Assembly (NCBI GenBank): GCA_964448395.1 | Contig: CAYUWM010000075.1 | Coordinates: forward strand, 1 to 5,976 | Reading direction: 5' to 3' | DNA length: 5,976 nucleotides | DNA from: CAYUWM01 sp964448395 | GTDB taxonomy: Bacteria > Chloroflexota > Dehalococcoidia > E44-bin15 | Part shown: piece by piece, positions 1-5,848 of the stretch | How positions within the stretch are numbered: the stretch's first letter is position 1 | Layout: each line of letters begins with the position of its first letter | Program-made: the position numbers and the translations under genes | The notes under the pieces: generated by a model | What the model was told of the DNA's origin: nothing | Database searches by the model: none | What the model saw: only the letters and a program-made list of their open reading frames with translations

Positions 1-4
1 CAAC

Positions 5-33
5 TTGACAAACATGCCTTTTGGAAGTATTAT
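5..33 (+). promoter_or_regulatory. Sigma-70-type promoter for the kinase/regulator operon
   Basis: TTGACA at 5-10 matches the -35 consensus exactly. It is followed after 17 nt by TATTAT at 28-33, which matches the -10 consensus at five of six positions. Transcription would begin near position 40, leaving a 5' leader of about 58 nt before the kinase ATG at 98. The first 97 nt are more AT-rich than the genes, as expected for an intergenic region. No operator repeat is obvious around it. The assignment rests on sequence match only. Confidence 0.7.
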
Positions 34-97
34 CACTACTTCACAATAGAGATGAATTACTATCAACGTTATATGCCGCAAGGCGAAGGTCAGTGAG

Positions 98-1339
98 ATG
101 GCAACTAAGAATAAAAAGAGGGGAATAGAACCGAAGCCTTATCGGGATCTGACAGCTTTAAGCCGGGTGTCAGCTGCCCTTAGCGAATTGAGAGACCTGG
201 ACGCAGTGCTGGATGTTGCTCTGGATACGGTGCTTTCAGTGATGGAGGGAACTATCGGAGGTATTCTTCTAATTGACGAACAGACTGGTACTCTGTCCTA
301 TAGGGTGTATAGAGGACTATCCGATAAATATGTTGAGGAGATGCGTCTGAAAATCGGTGAGGGGATCGCCGGTAACGTGGCTAAAAGCGGGAAGGCAGTT
401 CTTCTGGAAGATATATCGAGTGATCCGGATGCTGCCCGGCACGACTTAATAAGCACCGAGGGGCTCAAAGCATTTATCAGTGTGCCTCTGCGGGCGAAAG
501 ACAGCATCCTCGGTGTGCTCAATGTTGCCAGCCGGTTACCGCACCACTTCACCAAAGATGATATGCATCTACTGTACGCGATTGGGGATCAGGTTGGGGT
601 TGCCGTCGAACAGGCGGAGTTATACGAAAAGCTGAAGATGGGCAGGGAACGATATCAGAGATTGGCACAGCACATACTGGTATCACGTGAGGAAGAAAGG
701 AAGAGGTTGGCCAGAGAGCTGCACGATGGTACCAGTCAAACTCTCACCGGCCTTTCTCTCAGCCTGCAGGCGCTCATGGAAATGTCCAAGACATATGAAG
801 CGATGGACGATACATTCAGGGAGCACTTGATAAAGATACAGTCTCTGGTTTCTCAGATACACAGTGAGGTGAGAAGGATAATTCACGAACTGAGGCCCGG
901 ATTGCTGGATACGCTGGGCCTGTTCCCAGCGATTCGCCGGTACGCTGAGGAGATCCTGCAACCCCTGGGCATCTCTGTGGATGTGGGGTATAAAGGCGAT
1001 AGTCACACTTTGCAGCCGGAGATAGAGGTTGGACTTTATCGGATTGCCCAAAGTAGCATAGGTAACATCGCAGAGCATTCAGAAGCGAAAGAGGTCATAA
1101 TAACTCTGGACTATAAGATAGACCAGTTAACGATGCGCGTCAAAGACGACGGCAAGGGCTTTGACGTGAAAAAATTTACAGGCGTGGATGAAAAAGGTCG
1201 CGGCAGCGGCCTGTTCAGCATGAAGGAACGGGTCAGGATTATGGGGGGCGAATGCTCAATTGAATCTCATCCCGGCCGTGGAACCACGGTCAGTGTGGTG
1301 ATACCGCTGACCGGGAGCGTAAACAATGCAGAAGATTAG
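98..1339 (+). CDS. Cytosolic GAF-domain sensor histidine kinase, NarL/DesK (HisKA_3) family
   Basis: This 413-residue kinase would autophosphorylate on His and pass the phosphate to the response regulator encoded next to it. No membrane segment or signal peptide is visible, so it is a soluble sensor. A GAF domain spans about residues 36-175. A short helical linker leads to the HisKA_3 dimerisation domain with the motif RELHDGTSQ. H209 is the likely phosphoacceptor, and D210/Q214 form the DxxxQ phosphatase motif typical of this family. The ATPase domain follows: an N-box around N323 and H327, a G1 box DDGKGFD (350-356), and a G2 region GRGSGLFSMKERV (367-379). The Glu usually found four residues before the N-box Asn is Ser (S319). 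The GAF domain contains no cysteine, so it should not hold an Fe-S cluster; its ligand is unknown. The ATG at 98 is preceded by GAAGGT (85-90) at 7-nt spacing. The stop overlaps the next gene by 14 nt, which implies translational coupling. Confidence 0.93.
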   Translation: MATKNKKRGIEPKPYRDLTALSRVSAALSELRDLDAVLDVALDTVLSVMEGTIGGILLIDEQTGTLSYRVYRGLSDKYVEEMRLKIGEGIAGNVAKSGKAVLLEDISSDPDAARHDLISTEGLKAFISVPLRAKDSILGVLNVASRLPHHFTKDDMHLLYAIGDQVGVAVEQAELYEKLKMGRERYQRLAQHILVSREEERKRLARELHDGTSQTLTGLSLSLQALMEMSKTYEAMDDTFREHLIKIQSLVSQIHSEVRRIIHELRPGLLDTLGLFPAIRRYAEEILQPLGISVDVGYKGDSHTLQPEIEVGLYRIAQSSIGNIAEHSEAKEVIITLDYKIDQLTMRVKDDGKGFDVKKFTGVDEKGRGSGLFSMKERVRIMGGECSIESHPGRGTTVSVVIPLTGSVNNAED

Positions 1340-1979
1340 GGTCTTTGTAGTGGATGACCATACTATCGTGAGGGATGGTATTTGTGCCCTTCTGGCATTC
1401 GCGGGCGACATCGAGGTGGTCGGTGTGGCCTGCAACGGCAAGGAGGCTCTGGAGGCTATCCCCCAGATGAGCCCGGACATAGTGCTCATGGACATTTCCA
1501 TGCCTATGCTGGATGGTTTGGAGGCGACGCGGCGCGTATGCAAGGAAATCCCCGGTACGAAGGTTATCGCTCTCAGCCAGTACGACGACAAGGACCATGC
1601 TTTCTCACTGCTTGAGGCGGGAGCCAGTGGATTCATCAGTAAAAATGCGGTGTCTTCCGAGCTGACTTCAGCTATACGCTACGTTTACAATGGTGCGTCT
1701 TACCTTTCCCCTTCCATAGCTAAGTTTTTAATCGACGACTACAAACAGGGGGTGGTCTCCAGGGCTGACAACGATCCGTACAAACAGCTGACGGATAGGG
1801 AAAAAGACGTATTCAAGCTTATTGTTGAAGGTTATAATACCCAGGAAATAGCGGATATCCTGGTAATCAGCCCTAAAACCGTCGCTGGCCACAAAGCCAA
1901 CCTCATGGCCAAACTGGACATAGACAAGCAAGTAGACCTGGTCAAGTACGCATTGCGCAAGGGCATAGTCGACCTCTAG
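1326..1979 (+). CDS. NarL/FixJ-type response regulator (REC + LuxR-type HTH)
   Basis: This 217-residue DNA-binding response regulator is the probable partner of the overlapping histidine kinase. The receiver domain covers about residues 3-120, with acidic residues D10/D11, phosphoacceptor D56 in IVLMDISMP, the switch Ser S84 in ALSQYDD, and K106 in GFISKN. After a linker, a LuxR/GerE helix-turn-helix lies at about 155-212. It starts LTDREKDVFKLIVEG and contains the recognition-helix region ISPKTVAGHKANLMAKL. All residues needed for phosphorylation and DNA binding appear present, and the length is normal for NarL-family regulators. The ATG at 1326 has GGGAG (1313-1317) 8 nt upstream. The start lies inside the kinase gene, so the two are co-translated. 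Target promoters cannot be read from the window; the downstream REC-REC and oxidoreductase genes are natural candidates (inference). Confidence 0.95.
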   Translation: MQKIRVFVVDDHTIVRDGICALLAFAGDIEVVGVACNGKEALEAIPQMSPDIVLMDISMPMLDGLEATRRVCKEIPGTKVIALSQYDDKDHAFSLLEAGASGFISKNAVSSELTSAIRYVYNGASYLSPSIAKFLIDDYKQGVVSRADNDPYKQLTDREKDVFKLIVEGYNTQEIADILVISPKTVAGHKANLMAKLDIDKQVDLVKYALRKGIVDL

Positions 1980-2032
1980 CTATACGCCTGATACACCAAC
2001 AGGCGAGCGCCTCGGGCATCCTGCTGTTATAC

Positions 2033-2084
2033 CCCTCGATTCAGCAACCGTTGGACCGCGCAACGGCGCCCCTTAAAACGAGGG
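2033..2084 (+). repeat. Nested inverted repeats that could form a structured RNA element
   Basis: The outer arms CCCTCG (2033-2038) and CGAGGG (2079-2084) pair perfectly. They enclose a second perfect 6-bp hairpin, CCGTTG (2048-2053) with CAACGG (2061-2066), around a 7-nt loop. The inner and outer stems are separated by unpaired segments. No T-tract follows, so this is not a typical terminator. It could be a leader-RNA fold, a protein-binding site, or chance. Confidence 0.35.
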
Positions 2085-2198
2085 ATAATCGTTCGAAATC
2101 CGGGCGGAATCCCCACCTCTACCAAGGGAAATGCTCTTTCACTATCTGGCTTGCTGAGTTACCATTCTACATATAGGTTCGGCAAAGAGATAGAAAAC

Positions 2199-2212
2199 GC
2201 TTTTTAAAAAGC
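2199..2212. promoter_or_regulatory. Perfect 14-bp palindrome next to a Shine-Dalgarno; candidate operator
   Basis: GCTTTTTAAAAAGC is its own reverse complement. It ends one base before the GGGGAGGT ribosome-binding sequence (2214-2221). A dimeric regulator bound here could block transcription, and an RNA hairpin here could mask the ribosome site. It does not resemble a standard terminator, because the stem is almost all A/T and is followed by a purine-rich Shine-Dalgarno rather than a T-run. Confidence 0.4.
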
Positions 2213-2272
2213 AGGGGAGGTCAAAATGGAGGAGAAAAAGCTTCGGCAGGTAAGGGCACTGAAAAATATATC

Positions 2273-2278
2273 GGAGGT
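2273..2278 (+). promoter_or_regulatory. Shine-Dalgarno that supports the ATG at 2286
   Basis: GGAGGT lies 7 nt before the ATG at 2286, which is ideal spacing. An earlier in-frame ATG at 2226 also has GGAGGT (2216-2221), but only 4 nt away. The later start yields a protein opening MSTILIVDDD, the normal beginning of a receiver domain, so it is preferred. Confidence 0.6.
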
Positions 2279-2285
2279 AGGAAAG

Positions 2286-3035
2286 ATGTCAACAATTTTA
2301 ATAGTGGATGACGATCTCGATTTCAACAGCTGTATATGCCAATTAGCGGAGCAGAAGTCATGTCGGGCGATAAGTGCCACCACGAAGGCGGAGGCGCAGA
2401 AGATCGCGCAGACGGTCAAACCAGATTTGATCGTTATAGGCACGATAACACCTCGAGGTGACGCCTTCTTGCTCCACCAGTGGATGAAGCAGCGGTCGTC
2501 CCTAAGCCTCTTGCCCATGATAATAATCGACGCTCATCCTGAGCAAAGGATGGTTAAAGGGTGGAGGAGGGATGAGGGGCTCAGAATGGAGTCGGATGAT
2601 TACCTGGTCAAGCCGGTAGACCCCGACGCCCTGATATGCCTGGTTGAGAAGCTGGTGGATCGGGGAACAACTGAAAAAATCAGGGTCTTGGTGGTGGATG
2701 ACCAGGCAGTGGTAAGGGATGCTATCCGTGCCTTGATTGCCACGCAGAAGGACATGGTTGTGGTAGGCGAGGCGTCAGATGGCAGCGAGGCGGTGGAGAA
2801 GGTGCGACAATATGCCCCGGACATCGTCCTCATGGATATCGTCATGCCGGTGATGAACGGACTGAAAGCCACTAAGATGATATCCGATGAGCGTCAGGAT
2901 ACCAGGGTGCTTATGTTGAGCCAATACGACGATGAGGACAATATCCGCGAGAGCGATAAAGTAGGCGCCTTTGGTTTTATCGCCAAGAGCAGTGCCAATA
3001 CGGAATTGCTGTCCGCTATCAGGTCCGCCAGTTAG
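2286..3035 (+). CDS. Tandem receiver-domain protein (pseudo-REC + REC) without output domain
   Basis: A 249-residue protein made of two receiver domains and nothing else. REC1 (about 2-122) keeps the acidic cluster D8-D10 and the Lys of the DDYLVKP motif (K109). At the phosphoacceptor position it has Gly (G52 in LIVIGTITP) and so should not be phosphorylated. REC2 (about 131-249) is complete: D138/D139, phosphoacceptor D184 in IVLMDIVMP, S212 in LSQYDDED, and K234. REC2 aligns without gaps to the receiver of the regulator at 1326-1979, with about 61 of 116 identical residues by eye. The reading frame stops exactly where that regulator's linker would begin, so no DNA-binding domain is present. 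It may compete for phosphate from the upstream kinase or act by protein-protein contact (inference). A start at 2226 would add 20 charged residues. Confidence 0.85.
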   Translation: MSTILIVDDDLDFNSCICQLAEQKSCRAISATTKAEAQKIAQTVKPDLIVIGTITPRGDAFLLHQWMKQRSSLSLLPMIIIDAHPEQRMVKGWRRDEGLRMESDDYLVKPVDPDALICLVEKLVDRGTTEKIRVLVVDDQAVVRDAIRALIATQKDMVVVGEASDGSEAVEKVRQYAPDIVLMDIVMPVMNGLKATKMISDERQDTRVLMLSQYDDEDNIRESDKVGAFGFIAKSSANTELLSAIRSAS

Positions 3036-3132
3036 CAGAGGAGCCCCACGCTCTCAATAAAAGCCTCACGAAGGCAGAAGAAGCCGACCGTCGGTGGTGA
3101 ATACAGCGGTGGGTTACTGCCCGGTATCATGT

Positions 3133-3139
3133 GGAGGTG
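3133..3139 (+). promoter_or_regulatory. Shine-Dalgarno that supports a TTG start at 3146
   Basis: GGAGGTG sits 7 nt before the in-frame TTG at 3146 when measured from GGAGGT. The upstream in-frame GTG at 3131 overlaps this motif and has no good ribosome-binding sequence of its own. The nearby ATG at 3129 is out of frame. The TTG start gives a protein beginning METITITLNGRE, typical of the first beta strand of the [2Fe-2S] domain. Confidence 0.6.
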
Positions 3140-3145
3140 CTGGAA

Positions 3146-5848
3146 TTGGAAACCATAACCATCACTCTCAATGGGCGAGAAGTCAGCGGTAACCCGGGGA
3201 TGACCATACTCGAGCTGGCGCAGGAATCAAACGTAAAAATACCCACACTTTGCTATGATCCTTGTCTTACCTCGATCGGTGCTTGCCGTATCTGTATTGT
3301 CGAGGATGAACGTTCGGGAACACTGTCAGCCGCATGTGTAACCCCCATAGCCGCGGGAATGGCGATCAATACTGATTCACCCAGGGTACGGGAGCACCGC
3401 AGGACCATAGTTAAACTCATGCTCGCCAGCCATCCCGATTCCTGTCTTGTCTGCGATAAGGGTAACCGTTGCGAGCTTCGCCGCCTGGCATCCGAGATGG
3501 GCGTCGGCGAACTGGAGCTTCAGAGGATCCCGCAGTCGGCCAGAATCATGGAGGTCAACCCCTTCATTGAAAGGGATCTGAGCAAGTGCATCTTATGTGC
3601 CAAGTGTATCCGGGCGGACCGCGAGCTCGTCGTTCAGGGTGCTATAGACTATATTCACCGTGGGTTCGCCGCAAAGCCGGCAACACTGGATGACGCCCCG
3701 CTGGAAGCATCCGAATGTACCTTCTGCGGCACCTGTGTGGCCATCTGCCCTACGGGTGCGCTGATGGAGAAACACTGGTCGCACAGGGTGACTGCCACCG
3801 CAAGCGTTGCCACCATCTGCCCGCTGTGTGGTTGTGGCTGCAGTATCGATTTGGAAACCAGAAACGGTCAGATAGTCCGAGCGATCCCGGGGACGGATAA
3901 CGGGGTGAATCACGGAACGCTATGCGTCAAGGGAAGCTACGGCTATGACTTCGTCCACAGTCCCGATAGGCTAACCAGCCCACTGATAAATGTGAACGGC
4001 GAATTTCAGCCGGCGACCTGGGATCAGGCACTGGCTCTGGTGGCTTCCGAGCTCGAACGGGTAAAGCGAGATCACGGTCCCAATAGCATGGTATTCCTCG
4101 GCTCCTCCAAGTGCACCAATGAGGAGAACTATCTGTTGCAGCGTTTCGCTCGGTGTGTGACAGGCACCAACAATATCGATAACGGGAGCCGGATGTACAG
4201 TGCCGCCAGCATTTGCGGGCTGGGAGCCGTGGCCGGGTTCCCGGGAACAACGAGCCTGCTGGATAGTCTGGAGAGATCTGAAGTTATCCTCAATATCGGG
4301 GCCAACCTGTCGTCATCCGCCCCTATCGTTGACTATGCGGTCAGGCGGGCGGTCAAATACAGGGGTGCTAAACTGCTGCTCATTGACCCCCAGCGAACAA
4401 GGCTGTCCCCCTTCGCCGATATCTGGCTGAGGCCTGAGATAGGCACCGATCTGGCACTCATAAACGGGTTAGCACACGTGATTATCAGCGAAGGCCTGTT
4501 AGACGAGGAATTTGTAACCCGGAAGACGGAAAACTTCGATGCATACAGAGAGAACATCGCCGAATGCACACCACAGCACGTGGAGCAGGTCACCGGCGTT
4601 CCCCGAGAAGTAGTAACCAGTGCCGCTCGGCTCTTCGCTAACGCTGACCTCGCCTCCATTATCTACGGTAACGGTATTGCGCAGAGTGCGGGCGGTACAA
4701 ACAGCGTGATGGCCCTGGCGAACCTGGCGATGCTGACCGGCAATATCGGTCACCGCAGCGGCATACTGGCATTGCATCGAGACTGCAACGGACAGGGTGC
4801 CTGTGATATGGGCGCATTGCCCAATTGGCTCCCCGGATATGTCCCCGTCGAGGATGATAAAGCCCGGCAGAAGTTTGCCGCTTGCTGGGGGGCTGACCTG
4901 CCGGGCGGCATCGGATTATCGGCTGTCGATATGGTTTCCGGTGCACTGGAAGGGAAGGTTAAGGGGATGTACATCATGGGGGAGAACCCGGTGCTGAGCT
5001 TCCCCCAGCAGCGTTTGGTGGAGGATGCACTGGGGTCTCTCGAATTCCTGGTGGTTCAGGACCTGTTCCTCACCGAAACGGCGAGGCTGGCAAAGGTGGT
5101 TTTACCTTCATCGAGCTTTGCTGAAAAGGAGGGCACCTTTACTAACTTCGAGGGCCGGGGCCAGCGGTTGCGCAAGGTCATAGCGCCTTATGGAAACAGC
5201 CTCCCTGATTGGGAGATAATCCTCAAACTGGCTGACACAATGGGTCGCTCAATGCCGTTCTCCTCGATTCAGCAGATCATGGCTGAAATAGAGGAGATGG
5301 TTCCGTTGTATAGCGGCATCGGAGATAAAGGCCCGGATACGGTCAATATATATCGGCTTGAACTGGATCGTAATTCCCTGATCAACAGACGTTTGTACAA
5401 GGGTAAATTCCCCAGCGGATTCGGATGCTTCTCACCGGTTCGCTACGAAGCAGCGACGAACGGCTCCAAAAAGGGGTATCCTTTAGCTTTACTGGTGGGC
5501 AGTGTTCTGTACCATTCCGGTAACGGCTCCAGAACTTCGAGGTCGCCGAGATTGAGTAAATTCTTACATCAGCCCTATGTAGAGATAGGCGAAACCGATG
5601 CCGAGCGGTTCAAAATAGACCAGGGAGATGAGGTGAGGGTCATCTCGCCCTGGGGCGATGTGACTGCTGTCGCCAGATTTTCGGACAGGTTTCCTGAAGG
5701 GGTCATTTTCATTCCCAATAGTTTACCCACGGCTCCCGTCAACCGGCTGTTTGAAATTGCGCTTGATGCGCAGTCGGGTGCCCCCGCATTGAAGACATGC
5801 GCCGTGAAGTTAGAAAGGATTTCGCATCATGAGCAAGCGTCAGGATAA
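3146..5848 (+). CDS. FdhA/NuoG-type molybdopterin Fe-S oxidoreductase (formate dehydrogenase alpha-like, active-site residues replaced)
   Basis: A 900-residue protein (905 from GTG 3131) with the layout of NAD-linked formate dehydrogenase alpha subunits. In order: a [2Fe-2S] domain with C36, C47, C50, C64; a NuoG-type His-Cys cluster with H96, C100, C103, C109; a two-cluster ferredoxin module with C148, C151, C154 and C191, C194, C197, C201; the [4Fe-4S] of the molybdopterin domain with C225, C228, C232, C260, then K262; a bis-MGD-type catalytic domain (about 278-700); and a C-terminal molydopterin dinucleotide-binding barrel (about 780-893). Family blocks such as CTNEENYLLQRFAR and QGACDMGALP are intact. 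At the position of the Mo-ligating Cys/Sec and its His the protein has Y351-S352, and at the active-site Arg it has H544. The fourth Cys of ferredoxin motif 1 is D158. There is no twin-arginine signal, so it is cytosolic. With the NuoE-like neighbour it probably forms an NAD(H)-linked complex. The substrate is uncertain, and formate is doubtful. Confidence 0.9.
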   Translation: METITITLNGREVSGNPGMTILELAQESNVKIPTLCYDPCLTSIGACRICIVEDERSGTLSAACVTPIAAGMAINTDSPRVREHRRTIVKLMLASHPDSCLVCDKGNRCELRRLASEMGVGELELQRIPQSARIMEVNPFIERDLSKCILCAKCIRADRELVVQGAIDYIHRGFAAKPATLDDAPLEASECTFCGTCVAICPTGALMEKHWSHRVTATASVATICPLCGCGCSIDLETRNGQIVRAIPGTDNGVNHGTLCVKGSYGYDFVHSPDRLTSPLINVNGEFQPATWDQALALVASELERVKRDHGPNSMVFLGSSKCTNEENYLLQRFARCVTGTNNIDNGSRMYSAASICGLGAVAGFPGTTSLLDSLERSEVILNIGANLSSSAPIVDYAVRRAVKYRGAKLLLIDPQRTRLSPFADIWLRPEIGTDLALINGLAHVIISEGLLDEEFVTRKTENFDAYRENIAECTPQHVEQVTGVPREVVTSAARLFANADLASIIYGNGIAQSAGGTNSVMALANLAMLTGNIGHRSGILALHRDCNGQGACDMGALPNWLPGYVPVEDDKARQKFAACWGADLPGGIGLSAVDMVSGALEGKVKGMYIMGENPVLSFPQQRLVEDALGSLEFLVVQDLFLTETARLAKVVLPSSSFAEKEGTFTNFEGRGQRLRKVIAPYGNSLPDWEIILKLADTMGRSMPFSSIQQIMAEIEEMVPLYSGIGDKGPDTVNIYRLELDRNSLINRRLYKGKFPSGFGCFSPVRYEAATNGSKKGYPLALLVGSVLYHSGNGSRTSRSPRLSKFLHQPYVEIGETDAERFKIDQGDEVRVISPWGDVTAVARFSDRFPEGVIFIPNSLPTAPVNRLFEIALDAQSGAPALKTCAVKLERISHHEQASG

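Larger units (their letters stand above)
1980..2285 (+). other. Intergenic region with inverted repeats, between the two regulator genes
   Basis: No convincing gene is visible in this 306-nt gap (246 nt if the next gene starts at 2226). It holds a short hairpin AGGC-GAGC-GCCT at 2001-2012, a pair of nested stems (2033-2038 with 2079-2084, enclosing 2048-2053 with 2061-2066), and a perfect 14-bp palindrome at 2199-2212. There is no GC-rich stem followed by a T-run, so no standard intrinsic terminator can be called and read-through from the upstream operon is possible. No strong promoter is visible either. GATAAT at 2084-2089 resembles a -10 box but has no matching -35 box. Confidence 0.5.

Noticed and set aside
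1..96. Open frame from the window edge to a TGA at 94-96, one base before the kinase ATG
   Set aside because: It would be a 31-residue tail rich in Tyr, His and Met from an AT-rich stretch that also carries a near-perfect promoter (5-33). The other frames close early, and nothing in the peptide is recognisable. An intergenic region is more likely.
2060..2095. Promoter with GATAAT at 2084-2089
   Set aside because: No TTGACA-like sequence occurs 16-18 nt upstream; the 17-nt position holds CAACGG.
1980..2100. Intrinsic terminator after the NarL-type regulator
   Set aside because: The hairpins present are not followed by a run of T residues.
2085..2126. tRNA-like T-loop GTTCGAAATCC (2091-2101) followed by CTACCA
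   Set aside because: The bases flanking the loop do not pair as a T-stem, and no matching acceptor, D or anticodon arm lies upstream at the right distance. No tmRNA start was found either.
3100..3130. Promoter for the oxidoreductase with TATCAT at 3125-3130
   Set aside because: The -35 position has no match, and transcription would start on top of the ribosome-binding site.
3129..3131. ATG as the start of the oxidoreductase gene
   Set aside because: It is out of frame with the coding sequence.
4196..4198. Selenocysteine codon in the FdhA-like gene
   Set aside because: The aligned position is TAC, not TGA, and no in-frame TGA interrupts the gene.
3593..4977. Several minus-strand and alternate-frame open frames of 60-110 codons inside the oxidoreductase gene, with similar ones inside the regulator genes
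   Set aside because: They lie wholly inside well-supported genes and have no recognisable domains. Their composition is that of shadow frames.
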